Below, one piece after another: positions 9,148 through 19,376 of a DNA stretch of 64,000 nucleotides. A program made the position numbers and the translations under genes. Each line of letters starts with the position of its first letter. Position 1 is the first letter of the stretch. Below the pieces are notes generated by a model. That model was not told where the DNA came from. It saw only the letters and a program-made list of their open reading frames with translations, and searched no databases. The stretch is from CAVZLD01 sp963776055 (GTDB taxonomy: Bacteria > Planctomycetota > Planctomycetia > Pirellulales > Pirellulaceae). Location of the stretch: assembly GCA_963776055.1 (NCBI GenBank), contig CAVZLD010000004.1, forward strand, positions 372,001 through 436,000. The letters run 5' to 3'.

Positions 9148-9305
9148 TTTCGACAAAATTCTTTCGTGGAGATCTTGACGTCGAATCAAGTCAAACCTAC
9201 GATATGCCGATGTGTAATTTGGCTGCGTTGGATTTCGCGTTGCGGACGCCAAACAGTCGGAAAATACAGGTTTTGGCTGCACGGGACTGAGCGTTCGTGC
9301 AGAGA

Positions 9306-9346
9306 AGGCCGGAAGGTTGCCCTGGGCAGCCTCCCGGCCTTTTTTT
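9306..9346 (+). terminator. Intrinsic terminator downstream of mpsC
   Basis: AGGCCGG and CCGGCCT form the base of a long stem (with AGGTTG/CAGCCT inside) closing a small loop, followed by seven T. A second hairpin, CTGCACG...CGTGCAG (about 9272-9299), lies just upstream. It would separate the mpsC transcript from dabB. Confidence 0.75.
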
Positions 9347-9381
9347 GTGCCTGGACGAGAATCGCCACGAGCTGAGGGAGG

Positions 9382-9642
9382 TCAGCGAGACGCGAGTTGT
9401 GAAATTCTGACCGGGTACCGCCGGGCGGGTTCGGGCGGTTTGTCGAACCGACTATTTCGCCGGCTGACGACACGATCGACCAGTTGCAGCCAATTCGCTG
9501 TATGGCCAATCCGACGGAGTTTTACCTCGCGCAAGGGCCTGACTCGGACCCTTCGTAAGCAATCATACGAGAAGAACTGCTCCGCCTCCGTGATAGTTTC
9601 GGGGGCGAGGTCGTAAGCGATGTCGGCTGCGTCTGTCGGCAT
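9382..9642 (-). CDS. Hypothetical protein (uncertain)
   Basis: 86 residues from the ATG at 9642 on the minus strand; the frame is open further upstream. Third codon positions in the first half are mostly G or C, as in the confident genes, which argues for a real or recently real coding region. The sequence (DAADIAYDLAPETITEAEQF, then an Arg-rich C-terminus) is not recognised. It lies antisense between two plus-strand terminators. Confidence 0.35.
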   Translation of the reverse strand: MPTDAADIAYDLAPETITEAEQFFSYDCLRRVRVRPLREVKLRRIGHTANWLQLVDRVVSRRNSRFDKPPEPARRYPVRISQLASR

Positions 9643-9706
9643 CGACACGAAATACAGACAGCCCACCAAGCTGAAGCCAAGGCGGTCGAAGTAGCCGTCC
9701 GGACAG

Positions 9707-9747
9707 GCCGGGTGTCGAGCATGACGTGCTCGCAGCCGGCTTTTTTT
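9707..9747 (+). terminator. Intrinsic terminator upstream of dabB
   Basis: GCCGG/CCGGC and CGAGCA/TGCTCG form an interrupted stem with a 5-base loop, followed by seven T at 9741-9747. It ends 41 bases before the dabB start codon, so any transcript entering from mpsC would have to pass it. It could be a plain terminator or an attenuator of the dab operon. Confidence 0.7.
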
Positions 9748-9787
9748 ATGCCAAGAACTTGACCTTTTCCAGAAGAGAACGAGGTCT

Positions 9788-11374
9788 ATGGAAACGTTTA
9801 TCACAAGCATGTCCGTCTTGATCCTCTGTCTGCTGTCCATCGCATGCGTCCCGGCCGTGAGTGTCAACTCACATCCGAAGCTGATGCGCCGGCTGGTGAC
9901 AGGCCTTGTCGGCTTCGAGTTGCTCCTCGCGCTAGGGCTGGCTGTAGCGCATCTGATCGGAGGCGGCAAACCACTTGCGGTTCGACTGGTCGATCTATGG
10001 CCTGAAGCGGGTGTCCACTTCGGAATCTATTACGACGGTGCGACGAGTTTGATGCTGCTGCTTGTCGCCTTTATCGGTTTTGTGGTGAGTCGTTTTTCGA
10101 TCCGCTACCTCGACGGCGAGGCCGCGCAGGGGCGCTACTTTCGCTGGTTGGGTTTCACCATTGGCGCCGTCTCGCTCATGGTGGTCGCCGGAAATCTGCT
10201 TCTGTTTTTTGCGGCCTGGGTGATGACAAGCTTGGGGTTGCACCACCTGCTGCTGCACTATCGCCACCGTCCCGCGGCGCACCGGGCGGCCTGGACGAAA
10301 TTCGCCATCAGCCGGCTGGGCGATGCGTTTCTCATCGCTGCGTTAGTGCTGACATATCAATCGTTTGGGACGTTCGAGTTGAAAGAGTTGTTCGCTCAGG
10401 TTGACGAGTCGTCAGTCAGAACTCAACTCGCTACCGGCGGCGCAGCGATTGCCTGGCTGCTGATGCTGGGCGCCGTCACCAAATCGGCGCAATTTCCCTT
10501 TCATGTCTGGTTGCCGGACACCATGGAAACTCCCACTCCCGTGTCGGCGCTGATGCACGCGGGAATCGTCAACGCAGGTGGCTACTTGGTGATTCGCATG
10601 AGCCCTCTGTTCGCTCTAGCGCCCGATTCGCTGCTGACCCTCTCGTTGATCGGCGCTTTCACCGCGTGTTTCGCGAGCATCGTGATGATGACTCAGCCGA
10701 GCGTCAAACGAGCGTTGGCCTATTCGACGATTGCTCAAATGGGTTTCATGATGCTGCAATGCGGGTTGGGAGCCTTCGCGGCGGCGATGCTGCACATCAT
10801 CGCCCATTCGCTGTACAAAGCGCACGCGTTTCTGACTAGCGGCAGCGTCGTTTCGCAATCACGATCAACTGCTGGCGCAGCCTCGCCGGTTCCTAGCCAG
10901 ACGGCCACCATCGCGGCGCTGTTCGGAGCGGCAGCCGCGACTTTTGTCGCCTACGTCTCGATGATGTTCGCCCTGGGCGTCAATCTCTACGACAAGCCCG
11001 GCGGCTTCGTGCTCGCCTTCATCTTGTTTCTCGCGTTGACCACCTGGGGCTGGCAAGTGCTGATTCCCGGCCGCTACAAGACAACCTTCATGGGATTCGC
11101 GGGAATCGCTGGACTTTGTCTCGCCTACGTCGCGAGCTATATCGCAGTCGATCACTGGTTGCAGCCGACTGTCACGACGATCCAATTCTCAACGGCTTCG
11201 AAATTCGTACTCGCTGGAATTGCCGCGGCGTTTGCCTTGCTGTTCATCTTGCACGCAGCGTTGACCCGCAGCGTACGGCCGGCGTGGCTGGCGCCGCTCC
11301 ATGTTCACGCCACCAACGGCTTCTACATTGATTCCGTATATCACCGCGCCTTCGCCTCACTCGCGAAGTCGTGA
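9788..11374 (+). CDS. dabB: DabB / MpsA: NuoL-like membrane subunit of inorganic-carbon pump
   Basis: 528 residues, about 13-14 hydrophobic segments, intact. It belongs to the proton-antiporter family of NuoL/MrpA. Conserved family patterns are visible: a transmembrane Lys region in VTKSAQFPFHVWLPDTMETP, the SALMHAGIVNAGGYLV helix and the broken-helix IIAHSLYKAHAFL segment. DabB couples cation flow (H+ or Na+) to bicarbonate/CO2 uptake by its partner DabA. The length fits DabB rather than full NuoL (about 610). The start is the ATG at 9788 with GAGG upstream. dabA follows after 73 bases. Confidence 0.9.
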   Translation: METFITSMSVLILCLLSIACVPAVSVNSHPKLMRRLVTGLVGFELLLALGLAVAHLIGGGKPLAVRLVDLWPEAGVHFGIYYDGATSLMLLLVAFIGFVVSRFSIRYLDGEAAQGRYFRWLGFTIGAVSLMVVAGNLLLFFAAWVMTSLGLHHLLLHYRHRPAAHRAAWTKFAISRLGDAFLIAALVLTYQSFGTFELKELFAQVDESSVRTQLATGGAAIAWLLMLGAVTKSAQFPFHVWLPDTMETPTPVSALMHAGIVNAGGYLVIRMSPLFALAPDSLLTLSLIGAFTACFASIVMMTQPSVKRALAYSTIAQMGFMMLQCGLGAFAAAMLHIIAHSLYKAHAFLTSGSVVSQSRSTAGAASPVPSQTATIAALFGAAAATFVAYVSMMFALGVNLYDKPGGFVLAFILFLALTTWGWQVLIPGRYKTTFMGFAGIAGLCLAYVASYIAVDHWLQPTVTTIQFSTASKFVLAGIAAAFALLFILHAALTRSVRPAWLAPLHVHATNGFYIDSVYHRAFASLAKS

Positions 11375-11447
11375 TGACAGAGAAGTCCAATTCCTCGCAT
11401 TCCGGCAGTGACTGCCCGCAACTCGAGCACAAAGGAAACCAAACCTG

Positions 11448-14056
11448 ATGGCTGTTGTGAACGTTTCCACCCGAAAGGCGACCGGTTCGCACCGGCAAAG
11501 TACCCCGAGTCAGCGCGACATATCACGAACTCCAAGAGCCTTGCGCCAGCATCCAGGATGTGATGGAAAGAGTTCGGCAGAAGATTGCGCCCGTTTGGCC
11601 TTTGAAGGATTACGTCGCTGTGAATCCGTATGTGGGATATACGGATCAGGAATTCCTCACGGCGCGGGCGTCACTTCGAAGGGTTTCGGATCTGGAAACG
11701 CTGATGCCGGTGGCCTACTACCGCGAACAGTTCGCCGCCGGCTTGCTGTGCCGGGCGGACATCGACGCGGCCGTCGACGAACTGGTTGCGGACGGTGTCG
11801 CGGGTGCCGAGCGGATCGACGTGAATCAAGTGGTCGCGTTGCTTCGCCAACCGGGCACGCGGAGTCCGACCGCTGATACGCTGTTCACGAAGTCGAGCAA
11901 TCCCGAGCGCCAGTTGCGCACGTTCGCGGAGATGTTGGATCAACACGCGGATTCGCACTGGTCACGAATCGTCCTTGACGAGATTTCCAAGCATTGTGCC
12001 GGTCACTATGACGAGGGTCAGGCGATCTGGTCGAGTCCTTGGCGCGAGTTGCCTCTCTATCATGCGTGGCGGTCGGCAGTTCAGCACGACCGCAGCTTCG
12101 AGATCCTCGGCGTGCCAGCGTTGAGAGAACTGGTGGCCGGCCTGCCGAACGATCCGCATGCCGCGCTGGTATTGCTACTGAATCATATGGCGGTTCCGGA
12201 CAACCTGAGGGAGGATTTCCTGGTTTGTGAAGCTCTGACGATGCCCGGCTGGAGCGCCTGGGCAAATTACCAGCACGTCGAGGCGCAACGACGCGGTGAA
12301 GAGAGTACTGATTTGGCTGGCCTGCTGGCGATCCGCCTGGCGTACGAAGTTGCGCTGTTGGACCATTTCGAGTTCCGTGTGGATTGGGCCTCGGTGGTGA
12401 ACCATCACGACTCGCCATTCCCGCCAACGTCGCAGCCGACTGACGAAGAACTACTTCGTTACGCGCTGCTGAAGGGAAGCGAAATCGCCTTTCGCAAGCA
12501 ACTGCTCGCGCGCCTCACACGTCCAGAAGGGGCTATGCCGCGCGTGCAATCCGCGAATGGCCGATTGGCGCAATGGTGTTCTGCATCGACGTGCGCTCCG
12601 AGACGGATACGGCGGCACCTCGAAGCGGTGTCCAATGAGATCGAAACGTTCGGCTTCGCGGGATTCTTTGGCGTGCCAATTGAATTCGTCGGGCTGGGCG
12701 AATCGAACGGTAGCGCGCAAGTGCCCGTTCTGATCTCGCCGCAGTTCAAGGTCCATGAAGAGTTCGACGAGGAGGACACCACGAACACGCAATCCGCAAT
12801 CGAGCGGCGGTCGCGGCTCCGTTTTCTGCGCAAAACGTGGAAGGATTTTCAAGCCTCGGCCGCCAGTTGCTTCGCGTTCGTTGAAACGACAGGCCTGTTT
12901 TACGGATTCAAGCTGTTCGTGAAATCGACCGGGAGGAGATTCGACTGGCCGAGTCGCTTCGACGGTGTTGCAAGAAGTGATCGGCAACGGCTCGCGCCGA
13001 CGCTCCGGCGGCTGAGAGAGCAAGGCGTGGATGCATCCCGGCAAGCCGACATGGCTGAGTCGGTGTTACGCGGAATGGGAATCGTGAACAACTTCGCGCG
13101 GTTGATCGTCTTCTGTGGACACGGCAGCCAGACGGAGAACAATCCGCTGCAGGCTGGACTGGATTGCGGCGCGTGCGGGGGACACTCGGGTGAGCCCAAC
13201 GCGCGGTTTGCCGCGCGGCTGCTGAATCAGCAGCACATCCGTCTGGCGCTCGCCGAACGCGGCATCGAGATCCCACAGGAGACACACTTTGTCGCGGCGC
13301 TGCACAACACGACGACGGATGAAGTCGAATTTTCTCGATACTTACAACGTTCCTGCGTCACATCACGGCGACCTGGAAGAACTGCGGTCGATCGTTCAAT
13401 CCGCTTCGAATCGGACTCGACAAGAACGGTTGCCGTTGCTGCCCGGTACGAATCCCGACGACTTGATCCGTCGAAGTCGCGATTGGTCGGAGGTCCGACC
13501 GGAATGGGGCCTGGCCGGAAATGCGGCATTCATCGCCGCGCCGCGCGAGTTGACGAAAACAGTCTCGCTCGACGGGCGGTCGTTTCTGCACAGCTATGAC
13601 TATCGAAAGGATCGGGAGTTCGCCGTGTTGGAACAAATTATGACCGCGCCTCTGGTCGTCGCAAACTGGATCAACATGCAGTACTACGCCTCGACGGTCG
13701 ACCCGGTACACTTCGGCAGCGGTAACAAGACCGTACACAATGTAGTCGGCCGATTCGGCGTTTTCTCCGGTAACGGAGGCGATCTGATGACCGGTTTGCC
13801 CTGGCAATCCGTTCACGATGGCCAATGCTATCAGCATCACTCGCTGCGATTGCTCGCCGTGATCGCTGCGCCGCGCGAAGCGATCGAGGAGATCATCGCA
13901 AAGCACAAGGTCGTTTCCAACCTGGTGACCAACGGATGGGTGCAACTCGTCGCCGTAGAGGACGGCGGATTCTACCGTTACACCGAACAACGCACTTGGG
14001 ACGAACTGGCGAAAGCCACCGCGAGTCATATCGCCAGCGGAATGTTGCAAGCCTGA
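11448..14056 (+). pseudogene. dabA: DabA / MpsB (DUF2309) inorganic-carbon pump subunit, frameshifted
   Basis: The full DUF2309 protein (about 870 residues) is present but split. The likely start is the ATG at 11448 (MAVVNVSTRK). A shift between about 11495 and 11520 leads into the long frame (conserved WPLKDYVAVNPYVGY). A second shift lies in the TTTT run near 13334; dropping one T joins TTTDEVEF to LDTYNVPASHHGDLEE. In between, the zinc-site motif MVFCIDVRSE is encoded only in another frame (12572-12601) and the original frame resumes at RIRRHLEAVS, so two compensating indels flank it. The second metal site (FCGHGSQ...DCGACGG) is intact. DabA is the zinc, carbonic-anhydrase-like soluble partner of DabB. 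The indels may be sequencing errors. Confidence 0.85.
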
Positions 14057-14097
14057 AACTGAAGCTCTGAGTGTTCATATTGCAAGGAGAATCTCTG

Positions 14098-14666
14098 ATG
14101 ACGACTACACTTCTGTCCACCACTGCGAATGCCCACATTGCCGCGCTGGAGTCGGTATTCAGCCAGGCGACAACACCCGTGCAGTGGCTCGTGATCGCTC
14201 ACAACGAATCACGTCTGGTCAACTCGCTGTCCTCGGCTTTGGCTGGCGAGTCGGCAGCAATGCTTCAAGTGTCACAAGACACTTGGGACTTCAAAGGCAA
14301 AGAACTCGCGGAGACGATCGAGTGGGCGTTGCAGCAGGGCGAGATCAAGAATCTGGTGCTCGTCGGCAGTTCACACCGCGGGAGGGGAAGTTAGCCGCGG
14401 CTCACTGGCGGTTGCGGATACCACCACCAGGGCCGACACGGCGTACGGGAGACTGCTCGCCGGAGTTCAACGTCACAATGTCCACAATCGCGAGGCTACA
14501 AGAAAGATTCGCCGGGCAAGTCGAACAGCTGTCGCAAATTCCGGTGGTTCACAGTCGTTGGCGCGACGGTGAGTTGGCTGTGTACGCGTTATTCCATCGC
14601 GCCGAAAGTGGGCTGTTCCTCGCCTACGACACGGACACCGACACTTTCCGGCCGCTGTGGTCGTAA
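14098..14666 (+). pseudogene. Beta-carbonic-anhydrase-like protein of the dab operon, frameshifted
   Basis: The start at 14098 has AAGGAGA 8 bases upstream. Three frames join to give about 185 residues. The first runs to NLVLVGSSHRG (about residue 98), the second through GEVSRGSLAVADTTTRADTA to GVQRHN, the third from about 14470 to FRPLWS. The segment LAETIEWALQQGEIKNLVLV plus GSSHRG resembles the SIEYAV...HIIVCGHxxCG core of beta-carbonic anhydrases. The zinc Cys of that motif is absent and no N-terminal CxDSR motif is seen. It is therefore probably a non-catalytic or divergent relative. It sits between dabA and cysD. Confidence 0.5.
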
Positions 14667-14707
14667 GTGCAGTATCAGAATATCTCCACACTAAGGAGAA
14701 TTGCGTA

Positions 14708-15665
14708 ATGTCTGCCACAGTTGCCATCGATCAGACGCCGCCCCAAGGCACGGCGACGTTCATCAAGTCGGCACACCTGCAACGGCTGGAAGCCGAAAGC
14801 ATTCACATCTTGCGCGAGGTAGTTGCCGAACTTGAGAACCCCGTACTGCTCTATTCGATCGGCAAGGACTCGTCGGTGATTCTGCACTTGGCCCTGAAGG
14901 CGTTCTATCCGAGCAAACCACCGTTTCCATTGTTGCACATTGATTCGACGTGGGAATTCCGCGAGATGATTGAATTCCGCGAAGACTACGCACGCCGTGA
15001 ACTCGGCCTCGAGGTTATTCGCCTATGTCAACGAGGAGGGTGTACAAGCCGGAATCAATCCCTTCGACCACGGCAGCAAGATATACACGGACGTGATGCG
15101 GACGCAACCGCTGAAGCAAGCTCTGACCAAGTTCGGCTTCGACGCCGCGATCGGCGGTGGACGTCGCGACGAAGAACGATCGCGAGCGAAGGAACGCGTG
15201 TTCTCCTTCCGAGATCGGCATCACCGCTGGGATCCCCGCAATCAGCGGCCCGAGTTGTGGAACCTGTACAACACTTGGAAACGGTCGGATGAATGCCTGA
15301 GAGTGTTTCCGCTTTCGAACTGGACAGAGTTGGATGTGTGGCAGTACATCCTCCAAGAGCGGATACCGATCGTGCCGCTTTACTTTGCCAAGCCGCGTCC
15401 GGTGGTGCACCGAAACGGTGACTTGATCGTCGTAGACGATCACCGGATGCGGTTGCGGGACGGGGAGAAGCCCGAAATGTTGACCGTGCGTTTCCGCACG
15501 CTCGGCTGTTATCCCGTGACCGGTGCCATCGAATCCACCGCGACGACCGTGGAGGCAATTGTCCAAGAGATGGTGACGACACGGTTGTCCGAACGGCAGG
15601 GACGCGCGATTGACCGCGACGAATCGGCCGCAATGGAACGCAAAAAACGTGATGGATACTTCTGA
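14708..15665 (+). pseudogene. cysD: Sulfate adenylyltransferase subunit 2 (CysD), one frameshift
   Basis: About 318 residues if restored. The first frame gives MSATVAIDQTPPQG through the PP-loop region YSIGKDSSVILHLALKAF to REMIEFREDYARRELGLEV. A shift near 15012-15020 leads into the frame with FAYVNEEGVQAGINPFDHGS, FGFDAAIGGGRRDEERSRAK and the C-terminal RLSERQGRAIDRDESAAMER. CysD transfers sulfate to ATP to form APS together with the GTPase CysN. The start at 14708 follows AAGGAGAATTGCGTA. cysNC starts 50 bases after the stop. Confidence 0.9.
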
Positions 15666-15714
15666 TCGTGATCCACGCCGATCCACTTGTTTGTTAACTT
15701 CAGGAAGAACTTTG

Positions 15715-17674
15715 ATGACTGCCACCACAACGTCTCCCTGTGCAAAGGCAGCCGGCCGTCAAATCCTGGCCGAACATGCCAACAAGGAACTGCTGCGGTT
15801 CATCACTTGCGGCAGTGTTGACGACGGCAAGAGCACGCTGATCGGCCGACTGCTGATGGAGACCGGCGCGGTCTACGACGATCAGATCGCCATGCTGCAA
15901 AGAGACAGCGAAAGGCACGGTACGACGGGTGCCGAAGTCGATCCAGCGCTGCTGCTGGACGGTTTGGAAGATGAACGCCAGCAGGGAATCACCATCGACG
16001 TAGCGTATCGTTACTTCGCAACCGCGAAGCGAAAATTCATTATCGCCGATACGCCGGGACATGAACAATTCACTCGCAACATGGTGACCGGCGCCTCGAC
16101 CGCCGAACTGGCCGTCATTCTGGTGGATGCCAGCAAAGGACTTCTTACGCAGACGAAGCGGCACGCGTTCATCGTCTCATTGCTCGGAATCAAACATGTG
16201 ATTCTGGCGGTGAACAAGATGGACCTGGTCGACTATGACCAATCCGTCTTTGAAGCCATCTGTACAGAATTCCGCCGGTTTGCGGCCAAGCTCGACATTC
16301 CGGAGATTCGCTTCGTGCCCTTGTCGGCGTTGAAAGGCGACAACGTGGCTCAGCCCAGTGCGAATACACTTTGGCACAGACGGTTCGCTGTTGGATACGC
16401 TGGAGAACATCGATTGCGGCGCCGACAGCAACCTCGGCGATCTGCGTTTCCCGGTGCAGTGGGTCAATCGGCCCGATGCGAGCTTTCGGGGCTTTAGCGG
16501 GACACTGGCGTCGGGGACGCTGCGAGTAGGGGATGAGATCGTCGTACTGCCGTCGAAGAAGACCAGCCGGATTCGTCGAATTGTTACGCGGGACGGAGAC
16601 CTCGCCGGCGCCGGTGGAACGCAATCGATCACCGTTGCGCTGGATGATGAAATCGACATCGCCCGTGGTGACATGATCGTCCGCCCGGGAAACCAGCCGC
16701 AGGTCTGTCGGGACGCCGATGTCATGCTCGTGTGGATGTCCGAACAACCGATGGTCCCCGGCAAACCTTATTGGGTGAAGCACACGACGCGGCGCACGTC
16801 GGGCGAGGTGCAACAGATTCGCTACGTGGTCGACGTCAACACGCTGCATCAATCGCCGGCGGCGACGTTGAAACTCAACGAGATCGGCCGCTGCCGGATT
16901 TCGTTGCGCGATCCCGTAATGCTCGACCCCTATCGGCGAAATCGAGTAACCGGCTCGTTCATCGTTGTCGATCGCATCACGCACGAGACAGTGGCTGCGG
17001 GCATGTTCCTCGACCCGGACGCGGATTCGAGCAGCAGCGAGCATTGGGATGACACGCCGGCGGGGGTGCGACTGCAACGCGCAGTTAGCCGCATCAGCGG
17101 TGAGGAACGTGTGCGGCGTTACGGACAAGAGCCATTCACGCTGTTGATTACCGGGCTGAGCGGTTCCGGTAAGACAACACTCGCCCTCGAGCTCGAACAA
17201 CGGCTCTTCGACGCTGGCAAGAAATGCGTAGTGCTCGACGGCCAGACTATGCGTTTCGGCATCAGCCGTGACCTTGGTTTCTCAGCCGAAGAACGTTCGG
17301 AAAACCTGCGCCGAGCTGCCGAGATTGCCAAGACGCTGAACGACGCCGGACTGATCTGCATCGCCGCGTTCGTCGCGCCGCACGACGACGTGCGACAGCG
17401 TGTCCGTGAGTTGATCGGCCCGGAGCGATTCCTGCACGTGCACCTTTCCACTCCAATCGACATTTGCCGACAACGCGACACGACCGGTCGGTATGCCGCG
17501 GCCGATAACGGCGAGATCACCAGCTTTCCAGGCGTAACATCGGCATACGAAACGCCGACCAGCGCCGACCTGGAAATCTCCACTCACGAGCTGGCCCCCG
17601 AACAGGCAGCGAGCGCCGCGCTCGAACTGCTGCAAAGCCGAATCGATTCTCAATTCATGGAAGGGCGGAAATGA
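15715..17674 (+). pseudogene. cysNC: Bifunctional CysN (GTPase)/CysC (APS kinase), one frameshift
   Basis: About 650 residues when restored. The N-terminal CysN GTPase shows CGSVDDGKSTLIGRLL (P-loop), ADTPGHEQFTRNM (G3) and NKMDLVDYDQ (G4). A shift near 16365-16380 separates GDNVAQPS from DGSLLDTLENIDCG. The second frame carries the beta-barrel domains and a C-terminal APS kinase with GLSGSGKTTLALELE, LDGQTMRFGISRDLGFS and FVAPHDDVRQRVRE. CysC normally has DGD; here it is DGQ. The fusion makes APS and PAPS in one pathway. An AGGAAG lies 8 bases before the ATG. Its stop overlaps the purE start (ATGA), indicating translational coupling. Confidence 0.9.
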
Positions 17675-18165
17675 CAACGGCTCACGCGCCGCTCGTCGGC
17701 ATCATCATGGGAAGCAAGTCGGACTGGCCGATAATGGAGAAAGCGGCGGAAACGCTTGCGCATTTCGAAATCGTCTGCGAACGGCGCGTGGTATCGGCGC
17801 ACCGCACGCCGAAATGGATGGTCGAATACGCGGAGTCGGCCGAGCAGCGCGGGCTAAAGGTGATCATTGCCGGGGCGGGCGGAGCGGCTCACCTGCCCGG
17901 CATGGTTGCCTCGTTGACATCGTTGCCCGTGCTTGGCGTTCCGGTCACGTCCCGGGCGCTGTCGGGGATCGACTCGCTGCTGTCGATCGTGCAGATGCCA
18001 GGGGGCGTGCCGGTCGGAACGCTGGCGATCGGCGAAGCGGGGGCGAAGAATGCCGCACTGCTGGCGGCGCGGATTTTGGCCAACGAACAGCCTGAATTGC
18101 GACTCAAGTTAAAGGAATTCGCGAAGGAACAGGAATGCAAAGTCTTGGAGGATTCGGAATTATGA
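17671..18165 (+). CDS. purE: N5-carboxyaminoimidazole ribonucleotide mutase (PurE)
   Basis: 164 residues, full length for class I PurE. Motifs: GIIMGSKSDWPIM at the N-terminus, ERRVVSAHRTPKWM, GAGGAAHLPGMVASLT and TSRALSGIDSLLSIVQMPGG. It converts N5-CAIR to CAIR in purine synthesis, working after PurK. The ATG overlaps the cysNC stop by 4 bases and its own stop overlaps the purK start by 4 bases, so all three are translationally coupled. Intact. Confidence 0.95.
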   Translation: MTTAHAPLVGIIMGSKSDWPIMEKAAETLAHFEIVCERRVVSAHRTPKWMVEYAESAEQRGLKVIIAGAGGAAHLPGMVASLTSLPVLGVPVTSRALSGIDSLLSIVQMPGGVPVGTLAIGEAGAKNAALLAARILANEQPELRLKLKEFAKEQECKVLEDSEL

Positions 18166-19376
18166 ATCGGACTGTCTTGCCAGGGGCAACGATTGGTGTG
18201 TTGGGGAGCGGTCAGTTAGGCCGCATGTTCGCCATTGCCGCGCGCCGCCTTGGTTATCGAGTGCACGTGTTTTCTCCGGATGACGACACACCGACCGGCC
18301 AGGTCGCGGATGTGGAGATCCAATCGTCCTATGGCGATCTGGATGCTGTTGCGAGGTTTGCCCGGCAAGTCGATGTGGTGACGTTCGAATTTGAAAACGT
18401 GCCTGTCGAGACGATCGACGTTGTGGGAAAATTCGTACCGGTTTATCCTGGAGGTGACGTTCTACATACTACGCAGCAGCGGCTGCGGGAAAAAACATTT
18501 CTGCGGAAAGTCGGTATTCCGGTCACGCCGTTTCTGGCAATCCAGTCGGCGACCGAATTGGCCGCAGCAAGCGACGACTTGTTTCCCGGAGTTTTGAAGA
18601 CGGCTGCATGGGGCTACGACGGAAAGGGACAATCAAAGATCGAGTCTCGGAATGCGGCCAGCTCGGCATGGAGCGAATCAAACGGCGGGCAGGCGATTCT
18701 GGAGAAGTATGTGGACTTCGATGCCGAGCTTTCGGTTGTTGCTGTCCGCGGCCAAGACGGCGCGTTCGCGAGCTATGGCCCGATCGCCAACACACACCGA
18801 AATCACATCCTCGACATGTCTCAAATGCCTGGCGACTTCCCGCAGTACGTCGCCGAAGAAGCAGTCGAAATCGCTCGCGTCATTCTTACCGAGTTAGACG
18901 TAATTGGTGTTCTCTGCGTCGAGTTCTTTCTGACAACCGATGGCAAGCTGCTGGTGAACGAACTTGCGCCGCGGCCCCACAATTCGGGACATCTCACAAT
19001 CGACGCTCACGCCGTGTGCCAATTCGAGCAACAGGTGCGGGCGGTCTGCGGTTTGCCGCTGGCCGCCACAACGCAGTTGCGCCCCGCCGCGATGGTCAAT
19101 TTGCTGGGAGACATTTGGCAATCCGGCTCACCGGACTGGGCGCTTGCACTGGCAGGTCCTGATGTCAAGCTGCATCTATACGGAAAGCGAGAACCTCGCC
19201 CCGGCCGCAAGATGGGACATATCACGGTACTTGCCGATACAGCCAAAGTGGCCGCTGAACAGGCACTCGCCGCACGTCAAAGACTTATGCCAAGGCACCG
19301 GGGCACTATTGCGAGTGTCGAAACAGCCAATTCGTATGGCCCGACATTCGGTTGCCGACCGCACGTCACAAGTTGA
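18162..19376 (+). CDS. purK: N5-carboxyaminoimidazole ribonucleotide synthase (PurK)
   Basis: 404 residues from the ATG at 18162 inside the purE stop. ATP-grasp enzyme that makes N5-CAIR from AIR, ATP and bicarbonate. Visible motifs: TIGVLGSGQLGRMFAIAARR (N-terminal fold), LKTAAWGYDGKGQSKI (ATP-binding loop), CVEFFLTTDGKLLVNELAPR and PHNSGHLTIDA (substrate/metal site). Length is slightly above the usual 355-380 because of a longer C-terminus. It is the last gene of the block. That a bicarbonate-using enzyme sits in the operon of a bicarbonate pump is notable. Confidence 0.95.
   Translation: MNRTVLPGATIGVLGSGQLGRMFAIAARRLGYRVHVFSPDDDTPTGQVADVEIQSSYGDLDAVARFARQVDVVTFEFENVPVETIDVVGKFVPVYPGGDVLHTTQQRLREKTFLRKVGIPVTPFLAIQSATELAAASDDLFPGVLKTAAWGYDGKGQSKIESRNAASSAWSESNGGQAILEKYVDFDAELSVVAVRGQDGAFASYGPIANTHRNHILDMSQMPGDFPQYVAEEAVEIARVILTELDVIGVLCVEFFLTTDGKLLVNELAPRPHNSGHLTIDAHAVCQFEQQVRAVCGLPLAATTQLRPAAMVNLLGDIWQSGSPDWALALAGPDVKLHLYGKREPRPGRKMGHITVLADTAKVAAEQALAARQRLMPRHRGTIASVETANSYGPTFGCRPHVTS

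Noticed and set aside
13320..13350. Programmed ribosomal frameshift in dabA
   Set aside because: The TTTT run lacks a stimulatory structure or Shine-Dalgarno-like element, and neighbouring genes show similar random shifts; indel error or decay is simpler.
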